A DNA stretch of 64,000 bases, taken from Pectobacterium colocasium (lineage in GTDB: Bacteria; Pseudomonadota; Gammaproteobacteria; Enterobacterales; Enterobacteriaceae). A program made the translations under genes and the position numbers. The notes beneath the pieces are model-generated. The model did no database searches and was not told the DNA's origin. It saw only the letters and a list, made by a program, of their open reading frames with translations. Location: the NCBI RefSeq assembly GCF_020181655.1, contig NZ_CP084032.1:2232001-2296000 (forward strand), in the 5' to 3' direction. This document shows, in pieces, positions 1-8,416 of this stretch. The stretch's first letter is position 1. Every line of letters begins with the position of its first letter.

Positions 1-128
1 GGCAGGTGAGTGCACAGCCGATAGATGCAATCTGGTTGGACGATCCTAAACATCCCGGCCAGAAGAAAAGTCTTCAGCCATTTATCGAGCGTGCAGAACA
101 ACTGTGTCAGCCAGAGGCGACACCATGA
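1..128 (+). CDS. yebY: YebY family protein (DUF2511), C-terminal fragment
   Basis: An open frame enters from the left edge (codons in phase with base 3) and stops with TGA at 126-128, leaving 41 residues. The visible tail contains the stretch [20 protein letters not shown] followed by EQLC. This closely resembles the recalled C-terminus of E. coli YebY, a small exported protein of unknown function whose gene lies beside the small RNA SdsR. Here SdsR follows at about 264, which supports the call. The signal peptide and N-terminal part lie outside the window. The function is not established. Confidence 0.75.
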   Translation, partial: QVSAQPIDAIWLDDPKHPGQKKSLQPFIERAEQLCQPEATP

Positions 129-249
129 AGTAATTGATTTATCTATTGATGTTAACCAGTTACTTCTTAATGGTTAAAACAAAGTGTGAAATCTGTTCCA
201 TTTGTGATAATTACGCGCGGGTTGAGGCTGGAAAACGTGGGGGAGTTGG

Positions 250-259
250 CTAAGCTTAA
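250..259 (+). promoter_or_regulatory. sigma-S type extended -10 element of sdsR
   Basis: CTAAGCTTAA at 250-259 fits the RpoS-preferred extended -10 pattern CTAYRCTTAA apart from one position. It lies a few bases before the expected 5' end of SdsR, which is a strictly sigma-S dependent RNA in Escherichia and Salmonella. Confidence 0.7.
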
Positions 260-263
260 ATCT

Positions 264-366
264 ACAGGGCTAGCACAGCTTGTATAAATGCCAACTTTTA
301 GCGCACGGCTCTCCCAAGAGCCATTTCCCTAGACCGAATACAGGAATCGTATTCGGTCTTTTTTTT
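264..366 (+). ncRNA. sdsR: SdsR (RyeB) stationary-phase small RNA
   Basis: The block from about 285 to 366 is nearly identical to the conserved 3' part of enterobacterial SdsR: the segment ending in TTTAGCGCAC, a short GGCTCT/AGAGCC hairpin (307-322), then a strong intrinsic terminator with stem GACCGAATAC/GTATTCGGTC (332-358) and eight T residues. The length of about 100 nt agrees with the known RNA. SdsR is an Hfq-dependent RNA of the general stress response and represses, among others, mutS and ompD in relatives. The gene sits next to yebY as in E. coli. On the opposite strand E. coli makes the antisense RNA RyeA; its presence here cannot be judged by eye. The exact 5' end is inferred from the -10 element. 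Confidence 0.9.
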
Positions 367-687
367 GGTTTAAAACCCTAATGAATGAAAAACGGCGTTC
401 AGTCGTCTATTTTCTGATTTGTTTTTTCTTTAAAAAAGAGAAAAATTGGCTGCAACGGGGCTGTTTTATAGCATGCCTGAAAATAATATCTTGCTAAAGA
501 TTGTTAGACGTGCGTTAATAGCTCGTCGGTTTGATTCGCAGACCTAAAAGCAGTTTAGTAAAGCAGTTCTCATCTCCAAGTGTTATCCATAGATATCCCT
601 TCTTTTGAGCCTCCTTCTCGTTGCTAATTAAATTCTGTGCACAGGCCCTATTTGCCGGAAGGCGCTATACAAATTAAGGTAATCTCT
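367..687 (+). other. Long AT-rich region and probable 5' leader of the csp gene
   Basis: No convincing ORF occurs between the SdsR terminator and the csp start. CspA-type genes usually have an untranslated leader of roughly 150 nt that acts as an RNA thermosensor, so much of this stretch is probably promoter plus leader. No perfect cold box could be assigned by eye. Confidence 0.4.
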
Positions 688-900
688 ATGTCTAATAAAA
701 TGACTGGTTTAGTAAAATGGTTTGACGCGGGTAAAGGTTTTGGTTTCATTACTCCTGACAACGGCAGCAAAGATGTATTCGTACATTTCTCTGCTATTCA
801 GAGCAATGATTTCAAAACGCTGGACGAAGGCCAAAAGGTTGAGTTCACCATTGAAAATGGCCAGAAAGGCCCAGCAGCTGGCAACGTTGTCGCACTGTAA
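688..900 (+). CDS. CspA-family cold shock protein
   Basis: A 70-residue single cold shock domain. RNP1 (KGFGFITP) and RNP2 (DVFVHFSAI) are both intact, so it should bind single-stranded RNA or DNA and melt RNA structure as an RNA chaperone. The N-terminus ([12 protein letters not shown]) is closer to the CspA/CspG group than to CspC or CspE. The ATG at 688 was chosen because it gives the usual family length and follows an AAGGT ribosome site; an upstream in-frame ATG at 637 would add 17 residues foreign to the family. In E. coli the gene near this locus is cspC, but the paralog cannot be assigned with certainty. A terminator follows at 1012-1039. Confidence 0.92.
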   Translation: MSNKMTGLVKWFDAGKGFGFITPDNGSKDVFVHFSAIQSNDFKTLDEGQKVEFTIENGQKGPAAGNVVAL

Positions 901-1011
901 GACGCCGCGCCGTAATAAAGCTACACTAAGCTGCACTATAAATTTGAAGTGATGCTTTTCTTGCGATAGCGATGATGGTTTAAGCCGGAGCAGTCAAGAG
1001 AAGTAATAAAG

Positions 1012-1039
1012 AACCCCTGGCGTGAAGCTGGGGGTTTTT
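1012..1039 (+). terminator. Intrinsic terminator after csp
   Basis: AACCCC at 1012-1017 pairs with GGGGTT at 1031-1036, with a weak inner GC pair, and is followed by a run of T residues. It lies 110 bases after the csp stop codon. Confidence 0.75.
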
Positions 1040-1289
1040 GTTTAAACCTCATACTGTATCTTCAGCAGATGTTATTTTCAGAAATCATCGGAAAATATAT
1101 CTTGCTTCGTATCACCTACAGATATTCCCCTTCGTTAGCTATTTTATAAATAGCGAAAATAATTGTTCTCTCTTATATAAAATATCTTTGTCACAACGGA
1201 ATCGGAAGATTCATGCCCCGTTTGTAGCGATTATCGACTAAGTTAATAGAAGACAACGTTAATAAAACACGACGTGATAGGAGGAAACG
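1040..1289. other. AT-rich intergenic stretch
   Basis: Very AT-rich, with no ORF of convincing composition apart from weak fragments. It presumably contains the promoter of the small gene at 1290. Nothing else was recognised. Confidence 0.4.
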
Positions 1290-1436
1290 ATGACTGAGAA
1301 AAATGCAGACACCAAACATAAGGATGAAAAGGATCATCCGGCAAAAGAGGCGCCGAAAGATCGGGGAGAGATTCCTCGCAAACGCGATGACAGCAAAGAC
1401 GATGTTGAAGATCCGTTTGATGCGAATAAGGATTAA
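1290..1436 (+). CDS. Small highly charged hypothetical protein, 48 aa
   Basis: An ATG at 1290 is preceded by a near-perfect ribosome site (AGGAGG, 1279-1284) at good spacing and opens 48 codons to TAA at 1434-1436. The product is almost entirely polar, rich in Lys, Asp and Glu with Pro (for example DEKDHPAKEAPKDRG and DVEDPFDANKD). It has no hydrophobic segment and no Cys, so it is expected to be soluble and mostly disordered. The composition and strong ribosome site argue for a real gene. I do not recognise the family. Such small hydrophilic proteins are often stress-induced, but that is only an analogy. Confidence 0.6.
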   Translation: MTEKNADTKHKDEKDHPAKEAPKDRGEIPRKRDDSKDDVEDPFDANKD

Positions 1437-1483
1437 TAGGTTGGCGACAGATTTCTGTCGCCAATGTCATGCGGAAAAGAGAA

Positions 1484-1966
1484 TCAGTGCGTTTTGGCCG
1501 TCGCAGCACCCAATGCGTCAGGGGTGAAATAATCGTTGTCGTCGACAATCGGAATATAAATTCTGACCCACTCGGTGCCTTCAACCATCTCCCAGCTATG
1601 TCCTTCCCCCTGCGTATCGGCGGCAATCAAAACCGTTCCGGGAGAAAGCAGGAAAGTAGAACCATCGCTGACCCGAAATTTCAGCGTGCCTTTCAGCGTG
1701 ATGACATATTGCTTGCGCGGTGCTGGGTGGACATTCATTTCCCAGGCTTCAGTGGCATTACTGAGCCAAAATTTCTGCGCGGTGATTTTTTCCAGCGCGG
1801 GCACGCTGCCTGTCACGAAGGCCGAGTGATTGTCGGGTGTATTGATTAGTTTGATGGCCGGTATCCGTGCTTCCTCAGCGTGAGTCGAAGGAGGCGCAGC
1901 CGAATAAGCCGTAGCGGAAAACCATAATCCGGCAAGCGCCAGAAGAAAACGCGATGTCTTTTTCAT
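1484..1966 (-). CDS. Exported cupin-domain protein
   Basis: 160 residues. The first 23 form a clear Sec signal peptide (MKKTSRFLLALAGLWFSATAYSA with an AxA-like end), so the product is periplasmic. The remainder is a small cupin barrel, seen in residues such as HPAPRKQYVITLKGTLKF and LSPGTVLIAADTQGEGH. These match the two cupin motifs (Gly-rich turn, then PGxxxxxxxxxxH), although the metal-binding histidine set looks incomplete. Substrate and role are unknown. It is transcribed alone, opposite to the small gene at 1290, and ends 47 bases from it. Confidence 0.8.
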   Translation of the reverse strand: MKKTSRFLLALAGLWFSATAYSAAPPSTHAEEARIPAIKLINTPDNHSAFVTGSVPALEKITAQKFWLSNATEAWEMNVHPAPRKQYVITLKGTLKFRVSDGSTFLLSPGTVLIAADTQGEGHSWEMVEGTEWVRIYIPIVDDNDYFTPDALGAATAKTH

Positions 1967-2197
1967 TTAAATAAAATCCATATTATCTATGTCCGATGAG
2001 CAGGCAAAACCCTATCTATGTCAGCCGTCTCTGTGTACGTCTTACAACGTCGGGGATGGTACTGCTGGGGGAGATCCTTCACCAGATGGTTAAAGCAATC
2101 GCACTGATTGGTATCGCGCTTGATTTGTTTGTATTTTATTCAAAATGGGAGGGGGAATCGGCAAGTGGGCGCAAGATGGGGAAAGCGATGCGACAGA

Positions 2198-2213
2198 GGA
2201 GCCCTGAGGCTCC
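2198..2213 (-). terminator. Hairpin downstream of the DUF1471 gene
   Basis: GGAGCC (2198-2203), loop CTGA, GGCTCC (2208-2213), starting 18 bases past the stop of the minus-strand gene. No clear T run follows on either strand, so it may be a weak terminator or an RNA-stabilising hairpin. Confidence 0.4.
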
Positions 2214-2230
2214 CTGACGTCTGGCACGGT

Positions 2231-2458
2231 TTATTTATACAGAATCGCGGTGCCGCGTAATTGATTGTTACCGGTAGCAGAAACGATGCGATATGACGAT
2301 GCACCCGCTTTTTTGGCTTTTTGCGCAACCTGTGCTTCGAAACCGTCTAACGTTTTTGCACCGCTAACGGAAACCGTCGCGATTTCTTGTGCTGCAAAAG
2401 CGCCGAAAGACAAAGTAGAAAGTGCGATAACTGCGATAAAATTTTTGATGGTTTTCAT
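2231..2458 (-). CDS. DUF1471 (YdgH/BhsA/McbA-like) periplasmic protein
   Basis: 75 residues with a typical signal peptide ending in SFGAFA, followed by a short domain containing IATVSVSGAKTLDGFEAQVA, KAGASSYRIVSA and RGTAILYK at the C-terminus. This is the enterobacterial DUF1471 pattern (A-K-A-D-x-YRI, then G-TA-IYK). Members such as BhsA and McbA affect stress resistance, outer membrane permeability and biofilm in E. coli. The gene stands alone on the minus strand, divergent from the dehydrogenase at 2662. Which paralog it is cannot be told. Confidence 0.85.
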   Translation of the reverse strand: MKTIKNFIAVIALSTLSFGAFAAQEIATVSVSGAKTLDGFEAQVAQKAKKAGASSYRIVSATGNNQLRGTAILYK

Positions 2459-2661
2459 GATTCATTCCTTCACGTTTTATGATGTTAATTAGGCGATTTG
2501 CCTTGATGTGAGAAATGATAGCGCCATGTTCTGGCAATGAATACCAGATAGATTTGCTATTCTATTTCAAAAATATTGTTCTTTATTGGCTGTGCCATTC
2601 ATTCCCGTTCCGCAGTAGGATGAAACCTGTGAATACTCATCAGTAGATAAAGGGAAGAGAT

Positions 2662-3729
2662 ATGCAGATTTCAGCCAATCGTCTGATGGCGACGATGCAA
2701 AGCGTATTGCAAAAAGCAGGATGTGAAGAAAACGAAGCCCGTATTGTCACCGAACACCTTGTGAGCGCGAATCTGAAAGGGCATGACAGCCACGGAGTGG
2801 GGATGTTGCCACACTATGTGGAGTTTATCGGGAAAGGCATCATGCACCCGAATACCCCGGCGCGTTTACTGCGCGACAGCGGAGCGGTGCTGCAATTTAC
2901 TGGCGATCGTGGGTTTGGTCAGCGTACAGGTAAAGAAGCGATGCAGGCGGCCATTGACCGAGTGAAAACGACGGGCGTGTGTTTAATGACGCTGTCGTCT
3001 ACCTGCCATTTGGGACGCATCGGTACCTATGGGGAAATGGCGGCGGACGCCGGGCTCGTGTCGATACATTTTGTCAACGTCAACGATCTTGACCCGATTG
3101 TGGCGCCCTGGTGTGGCAGTGAGGCGCGTTTTGGGACGAACCCTATCTGCATTGCGTTTCCGCCCACGGCGCATAATGCGGCCTTTATTCTGGATTTCGC
3201 CACCAGCGTGGTGGCGTTGGGGAAAACCCGTGTTGCGTATCTGGCAGGTAAAACCTTTGATGAAGAGGTCATGCTGGATTGCAACGGCGTGTCTACTAAC
3301 GATCCTAAAGTCATGTGGGAAGGCGAGAAGCACGGGGCCTTAAAACCGATTGCGAAACATAAAGGTGGCGGATTGATTTTAGCGGCTGAAATGCTGGCGG
3401 GATTACTCTCCGGTGGTGGAACCATTCAACCGGAGAACGAACGTCAGGGGGCGATCGTCAATAACATGACGACGATTGTTATCGACCCAGCCAGCATGGT
3501 GTCGATGGCATGGTTGCAAAAAGAATATGATGCGATGCTGGATTATGTTCGTTCTTCAACGGCACCCGATCCGGCACAGCCCATTTTAATGGCTGGTGAA
3601 CCAGAACGTATTTCTCAGGCGCAGCGCCACGCAGACGGTATTTATCTGTCCGATCAGGAGTGGCAGAAAATTGTGGAGGCGGGTGTCTCTCTGGGGATGA
3701 ATCCGGCTGAGTTTACGCTAATAGCATAA
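2662..3729 (+). CDS. Malate/lactate/ureidoglycolate dehydrogenase family (HcxB/YbiC-like)
   Basis: 355 residues, the usual length for the Ldh2/MDG family of NAD(P)-dependent 2-hydroxyacid dehydrogenases, which do not use a classical Rossmann fold. Visible family marks: LKGHDSHGVGMLPHYV near residue 38, the catalytic-region histidine in STCHLGRIG near residue 113, RFGTNPICIAFP near 155, LGKTRVA near 190 and AKHKGGGL near 250. It most resembles E. coli HcxB (YbiC), which oxidises 2-hydroxycarboxylates such as hydroxyphenyllactate. The start has an AAGGGAAGAG ribosome site. It is a single gene; the true substrate is not deducible. Confidence 0.85.
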   Translation: MQISANRLMATMQSVLQKAGCEENEARIVTEHLVSANLKGHDSHGVGMLPHYVEFIGKGIMHPNTPARLLRDSGAVLQFTGDRGFGQRTGKEAMQAAIDRVKTTGVCLMTLSSTCHLGRIGTYGEMAADAGLVSIHFVNVNDLDPIVAPWCGSEARFGTNPICIAFPPTAHNAAFILDFATSVVALGKTRVAYLAGKTFDEEVMLDCNGVSTNDPKVMWEGEKHGALKPIAKHKGGGLILAAEMLAGLLSGGGTIQPENERQGAIVNNMTTIVIDPASMVSMAWLQKEYDAMLDYVRSSTAPDPAQPILMAGEPERISQAQRHADGIYLSDQEWQKIVEAGVSLGMNPAEFTLIA

Positions 3730-3864
3730 TATTACTCAGGAGAAAAGAATCGCTATTTTTCAATAACTCGCTGGGGCCGGAATACAACGCCGCACACGCT
3801 AATCACTTTCACTTTGGTATGCGCGGTTTTGGCGTGTGTCGATGAGAAAACGCAGATGGGAAAA

Positions 3865-4056
3865 CTAAAAATCAGCATGCTCTTGAGCGGGGATCCAGAA
3901 GCCATCGATATACTCTTCGATGGGGAAACAGCCCGCGCGGCGCAGGCGTTGTTCATCCATCGCTTGCAGACACTGCGCTTCGGTATTGTAGGCACCGACG
4001 ACCACATCGTCACAGCCATGCCCGAGATAACAAACAAATATCACTAACGCAAACAT
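3865..4056 (-). CDS. yebW: YebW family small protein
   Basis: 63 residues with the features of E. coli YebW: a start like MFALVIFVCYLGHGC, the middle YNTEAQCLQAM and the tail GCFPIEEYIDGFW then IPAQEHADF. A ribosome site GGAG precedes the ATG. Four to five cysteines and a hydrophobic N-terminus suggest a small membrane-associated or exported protein; no function is established. In E. coli it lies just before yebV-rsmF; here yebV is absent from the gap and rsmF is the next gene. Confidence 0.88.
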   Translation of the reverse strand: MFALVIFVCYLGHGCDDVVVGAYNTEAQCLQAMDEQRLRRAGCFPIEEYIDGFWIPAQEHADF

Positions 4057-4077
4057 GCTGTTCTCCAGACATTACTG

Positions 4078-4095
4078 ATCCTCTCTAGAGAGGAT
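4078..4095. promoter_or_regulatory. Perfect 18-bp dyad upstream of yebW
   Basis: ATCCTCTCTAGAGAGGAT is a perfect self-complementary 18-mer, 21 bases upstream of the yebW start codon. Its size and position fit an operator in the promoter or leader of yebW, but it matches no regulator site that I can name. There is no loop, so it is an unlikely terminator. Confidence 0.45.
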
Positions 4096-4132
4096 AGATT
4101 AAAATCCGCGGGGAAAGAGGGAACGCATGGTT

Positions 4133-4160
4133 CATCAGGTGGTTTTATCGCCACCTGATG
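4133..4160 (-). terminator. Strong hairpin downstream of rsmF
   Basis: CATCAGGTGG (4133-4142) and CCACCTGATG (4151-4160) form a perfect 10-bp stem with an 8-base loop, 12 bases past the rsmF stop on the minus strand. There is no T tract, so it may act as a transcript-protecting 3' hairpin as much as a terminator. Confidence 0.55.
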
Positions 4161-4172
4161 CAGAAACCGTAT

Positions 4173-5627
4173 TTATTCTTTAGCCAAAGGTTGAGCAGAA
4201 GAGGCGCCATCCCGCACTAAATCGCGTGGCAGGCTGTTTTTTATCCGGCTATTGATGCGTTTGGCCAGACCGACGGGGGTGTTCTGGTAGGTTAAAATCA
4301 GCTCATCCGCAGCAGGGATCTGTTCTGGATAACAGTCTTTGCCCTGGAACCACTCGCAGGCGATGTTATCGGTCAGCGCGTAGGCATTGTCTGCGTGTGG
4401 ATCGGCCAGCGCGACAATCGCTTCATGTTGCCAGCGGAAACCTTTAGGGAAGCGCTCGGCGAGTTTAAGGCCAATCCGCGAGAATTTGATATTGCCAAAA
4501 GCAGAGGTTAGCGCCGCAGGGAAAAGCCAGATCTCGCTATCACGCTGCCACAGTTGCAGTAACGTCTCATCCCAGTAAATGCCCTGCTTACGTGCCGCCT
4601 GTATGAGTGGTGTGCAATCTTTGGGGGCAACCGGAGAGAACGGGAATTTACCGACTTTATAACCCGGGCGCGGCAGCGGCGGCACGCTGGCCGTCTTGCG
4701 CAAACGGGCAACAAAGAAGCCTTCGCTGTCATAAATTTGTGGGAAGACGTGCAGGAAACCGTCTTCCGTTGTGGCACGTTCGGCATCGGTGAAGAGGTCG
4801 CGTAACGATTCAAATTCACACGCCTCGGGAAACTGTGTCTGTAACCAATGGCAAACTTGCTGATTTTCCTGCCGATTCAGCGTACAGGTGGAGTAAATCA
4901 TCACGCCGCCGGGCTTCAGGGCATGGAATGCGCTCAGAATCAGGTCGCGCTGCGTGGCGGCTATCTCGGTAATGCTCTCCTGAGACCAGTTGCTCATCGC
5001 CGTCGGATCCTTCCTCACCACGCCTTCACCGGAACACGGGGCATCGAGCAGTATTGCATCAAAATATTCCGGCAGCGCTGCGCCGAAAACCCGCCCGTCG
5101 AAGTGTGTCAGCGCGGTATTGCTGACGCCGCAGCGGCTGATGTTGGCATGCAGCACTTTTACCCGACTGGCCGAATACTCGTTGGCGATGATGGCCCCTT
5201 CATTATTCATCCGTGCTGCGATCTGCGTGGTTTTAGAACCCGGTGCGGCCGCGACGTCCAACACCGTTTCCAGCGTATCGTTGCAATGGAACAGAGCGCT
5301 GACGGGCAGCATGGAGCTGGCTTCCTGAATGTAAAACAGCCCGCTTAGGTGCTCCAGCGTATTGCCTAGCCGCGTGTTTTCCTCTTCCGCATTCAGCAGC
5401 CAGAAGCCTTCCTGACACCAGGGAATCGGTTCGAGCTGCCAGCCATAGGGTTGTACGAGCTGCAAGAAGGCATCGACGCTGATTTTTAACGTATTGACGC
5501 GGATGCTCCGGCGCAGTGGGCGCTGGCAGGCGGAAATAAAATCGTCCATCGAAAGCGATGAAGGCATGATGTCCCGCATCGTTTCGAGAAATTCAGCTGG
5601 CAGGCTGGCTGGGGTAAATTTTGCCAC
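4173..5627 (-). CDS. rsmF: 16S rRNA m5C1407 methyltransferase RsmF
   Basis: 484 residues (E. coli 479). RsmF methylates C1407 in helix 44 of 16S rRNA in the assembled 30S subunit, using S-adenosylmethionine. Visible: the N-terminal [18 protein letters not shown] block (residues 33-50), the SAM site [10 protein letters not shown] (124-133), and the two cysteines of the NOL1/NOP2/Sun mechanism, Cys198 in APCSGEG and Cys248 in YSTCTLN. The C-terminal PUA-like region is present ([23 protein letters not shown], near residue 380). The gene follows letA-letB in the same direction, as in E. coli, with a 144-base gap. Confidence 0.96.
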   Translation of the reverse strand: MAKFTPASLPAEFLETMRDIMPSSLSMDDFISACQRPLRRSIRVNTLKISVDAFLQLVQPYGWQLEPIPWCQEGFWLLNAEEENTRLGNTLEHLSGLFYIQEASSMLPVSALFHCNDTLETVLDVAAAPGSKTTQIAARMNNEGAIIANEYSASRVKVLHANISRCGVSNTALTHFDGRVFGAALPEYFDAILLDAPCSGEGVVRKDPTAMSNWSQESITEIAATQRDLILSAFHALKPGGVMIYSTCTLNRQENQQVCHWLQTQFPEACEFESLRDLFTDAERATTEDGFLHVFPQIYDSEGFFVARLRKTASVPPLPRPGYKVGKFPFSPVAPKDCTPLIQAARKQGIYWDETLLQLWQRDSEIWLFPAALTSAFGNIKFSRIGLKLAERFPKGFRWQHEAIVALADPHADNAYALTDNIACEWFQGKDCYPEQIPAADELILTYQNTPVGLAKRINSRIKNSLPRDLVRDGASSAQPLAKE

Positions 5628-5771
5628 GGCGTGGTTCCGTACAGTTTATTCAGTAAAACGAGGGGAAGAAGCGGCGAAGTGTAGCACGGTTCTTTCATGC
5701 ATCATGCGAAAACGACAAGATGGCGCGTGAAAACGACAGGGCGATCGTTGCCGCCCTGTCGGGTATGAGCG

Positions 5772-8414
5772 TTAATTATTGGGAGGATTCGGAATCGCCG
5801 TACCCCATTGCCGCCACTCTTTGGGTTCCTCGTTTCGCAGCAGGAAATGTTTCCCTTCCTGCGCTTTAGGCGCGAGCGGCGTGCTGGGCGGTGTGGCAAA
5901 CGCGATACCGCCGCGGATGAACTGCTGGAAGGTTCCGCTCTTGATGACGCCGCCCGTCAGGCCAAACTCCAGATTGTAGCCAGAAGCGAGCCAGAAGACG
6001 GAATTGTCACGCACCAGATGCTGATAGCGCTTGCTGATCCGCAGCGACACCGCGATACGATCGGAAAGCGTACCCAGCGACAGGCCAGTTACCGTACCCA
6101 CTTCTATGCCGCGGAACAGCACTGGCGTACCGACCTGTAACGCGCCAGCTTCCGGTGCGTCAACGCTGATATTCAAGCCGTCCTGATAGCGAGAATCGGA
6201 GATCGTGGCCTGTTGCAACTCAAAATTACGTGTGACGCTGCCGTTACCCGGTTCGACGTTGATATAAGGCTGGAATAGTGTTTCCAGATGGTTCACGCCA
6301 GCGGCGGAAATTTCCGGTGTGACGACGGAAAAACGCGTTCCGGCACGGGCGAAATTACGCACATATTCAGGATAGAGCACGGCCTGTACCAGCACTTCGT
6401 TACGCTGCTCGGACAGCTTCAACGAATCCAATTGACCGATATCAATGCCCAGGTAGCGAATCGGCATGCCCGGCGCGAGTTTACTGGCGTCGTAGGTGCG
6501 CAGAATGATACGGCTTCCCACGGCGCGCGCCGCCGTTTCGTTGTTGTACAGGACGCGCTTGCCGCCTTTAATTTCCGGTGCGCCTTCCAGATTATCAAAA
6601 CTGATCGCGCCCTTAAGTGCCCGATTCAACGGGGAAGCCTGCACGGTCAAGCCTGAGGTATTCAACTGCACACGGGCGCCGCCTTCTGCCCAGAACACGC
6701 TGTTTTCCGTCAGCAGCTTACGGTGTTCGGGACGAATATAAACGTCAACCTCAAAGGTATCTGCCTTTGGCCGCACCCGCATGATTTCACCTACCTGAAA
6801 TTTACGGTACAGCACGATGGAACCGTCCTGAATATCCGGCAGGCTATCAGTCACTAAGGTGAGGGTCGGTGAGGGGGTGGAACCACGAATACCTTCTTCG
6901 GCTTTTTCGAGATCGCTGAACAGCGGGTAACGGGTTTGCACGTCGCCTTTGCTGCCTGGTAAAACCTGAATACCGCCGCTGACCCACTCTTGCGCGCTGG
7001 CACCCAGCACTTGAATTCCATCCAGCCCCATCTTCACATTTACGCGGCTGTTAACGATGAATTTGCTGTCGCGGTGCAATAACTGACGATATCGTGGCTC
7101 GATCACCAAAATGAAGCTGACGCCTTGTTCATCCAGCGTGCGCTTCACCACCTGACCGATCTGCACACCGTGCAGCAGCACGGGTTGACCGCTATCAATG
7201 CCATAGCTCTGTGCCGCCGTGAGCTGGATAGACAGCGCGCCGGGCTGACTAAGCTGCTGTTGTCCACTATCCAGCACGGTAAAATGCTGGCGCGGTTCGC
7301 CTTCGCCGGGGATGAGCGTCAACGTTGGGCCGCTCAGCAGGCGTGACACATTCAGGTCGCTGAGCGAAAGCTGGGGTTTGCTGAGTTCGATACGTGTGCC
7401 TTCACGCATCAGCGACACGACGGAAGGATCGATGATTAGCTCTCCGCTGACCTTGCCGTCGTCTGGATTTAACGTGATTTTATTTAGCGTACCGACTTCC
7501 AGCCCCTGATACATCAGTGGGGTACGGCCTTCGGAGAGGCTGTCACCGGAAGGTAAGTCCAGCGCGATTTTCACTCCGCGCTGGCTCTGTGCCAGATCGG
7601 GATAGAGGCGATAAGATTGCTCGGCACTTGCGTCCTCGCTCTCTTCCGGTGAATCGAACGCGATCGCGCCGTTCACCAACGCCGCCAGATTTTCCATCTC
7701 AATTTTCGCACCGCTGACGCTGATGTCCGCATTAAAGCCAGACACGTTCCAGAAGCGGCTGTTCTTCTTCACCAGATGGGTAAAACGGCGTTCCACCAGC
7801 ACGTCAATCATCACACCGCGGCGATCCTGAGAAACCGTGTAATCGTAGACTTTCCCTACTGGAATTTTACGGTAGTAAACCAGTGAGCCGGTATTTAGTG
7901 AACCCAGATCGTCCGCATGGAGATGAATCAGCAGTTCCCCGGTATTCACGCGGTATTTGGGCTGTGTATCCAATGCAGAAAAGTGCTCTTGCGCCTCGCC
8001 GGAACCGGGCATCATCCCGATGTAGTTACCGCCCACCAGTGCATCCAGCCCAGAAACGCCTGCGAGAGAGGCTTTCGGGGTAACCAGCCAGAACTGCGTG
8101 CCGCTGCGCAACGCTTCCTTCATGTCGCTTTTGATACTGGCTTCGACCTGTATGGTGCGCAGATCTTCACTCAGTTTGATATTTTGCACAGTGCCGACTT
8201 CAACGCCCTGATAGCGCACAGGCGTACGCCCGGCGACAATACCGTCAGCGGAGACAAAATCGATGGTGACCGTGGTACCGCGTTCCTGCTGGTTGGTGTA
8301 GATCAGCCAGCCGGCAATCATCAGCGCAATCAGCGGCAGCAGCCAGAATGGCGACAGGCGACGCTTGTTTTTCACCGTCGCTTCGGTTGGTGTCCCGGAC
8401 GTATTATCTTGCAT
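5772..8414 (-). CDS. letB: LetB (YebT), seven-MCE-domain lipid transport tunnel
   Basis: 880 residues (E. coli 877). One N-terminal transmembrane helix (about residues 22-40) is followed by seven tandem MCE domains. Their repeated beta-hairpin signature can be counted seven times: RTPVRYQGVEVG, GSLVYYRKIPVG, RTPLMYQGLEVG, GQPVLLHGVQIG, GSIVLYRKFQVG, GMPIRYLGIDIG and GTPVLFRGIEVG. The E. coli protein forms a hexameric tunnel across the periplasm that moves phospholipids between the membranes. The start lies two bases after the letA stop, so the two genes are translationally linked. All seven domains look intact. Confidence 0.96.
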   Translation of the reverse strand: MQDNTSGTPTEATVKNKRRLSPFWLLPLIALMIAGWLIYTNQQERGTTVTIDFVSADGIVAGRTPVRYQGVEVGTVQNIKLSEDLRTIQVEASIKSDMKEALRSGTQFWLVTPKASLAGVSGLDALVGGNYIGMMPGSGEAQEHFSALDTQPKYRVNTGELLIHLHADDLGSLNTGSLVYYRKIPVGKVYDYTVSQDRRGVMIDVLVERRFTHLVKKNSRFWNVSGFNADISVSGAKIEMENLAALVNGAIAFDSPEESEDASAEQSYRLYPDLAQSQRGVKIALDLPSGDSLSEGRTPLMYQGLEVGTLNKITLNPDDGKVSGELIIDPSVVSLMREGTRIELSKPQLSLSDLNVSRLLSGPTLTLIPGEGEPRQHFTVLDSGQQQLSQPGALSIQLTAAQSYGIDSGQPVLLHGVQIGQVVKRTLDEQGVSFILVIEPRYRQLLHRDSKFIVNSRVNVKMGLDGIQVLGASAQEWVSGGIQVLPGSKGDVQTRYPLFSDLEKAEEGIRGSTPSPTLTLVTDSLPDIQDGSIVLYRKFQVGEIMRVRPKADTFEVDVYIRPEHRKLLTENSVFWAEGGARVQLNTSGLTVQASPLNRALKGAISFDNLEGAPEIKGGKRVLYNNETAARAVGSRIILRTYDASKLAPGMPIRYLGIDIGQLDSLKLSEQRNEVLVQAVLYPEYVRNFARAGTRFSVVTPEISAAGVNHLETLFQPYINVEPGNGSVTRNFELQQATISDSRYQDGLNISVDAPEAGALQVGTPVLFRGIEVGTVTGLSLGTLSDRIAVSLRISKRYQHLVRDNSVFWLASGYNLEFGLTGGVIKSGTFQQFIRGGIAFATPPSTPLAPKAQEGKHFLLRNEEPKEWRQWGTAIPNPPNN

Positions 8415-8416
8415 TG

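Noticed and set aside
1038..1241. 67-residue frame after the csp terminator
   Set aside because: AT-rich noise with no ribosome site and no family resemblance.
1996..2217. 73-residue frame with a hydrophobic middle, plus strand
   Set aside because: No ribosome site before the ATG, mixed composition, and it runs into the hairpin behind the DUF1471 gene. Not convincing as a gene.
3753..4037. 94-residue frame on the minus strand over yebW
   Set aside because: It is another frame of the clear yebW gene at 3865-4056.
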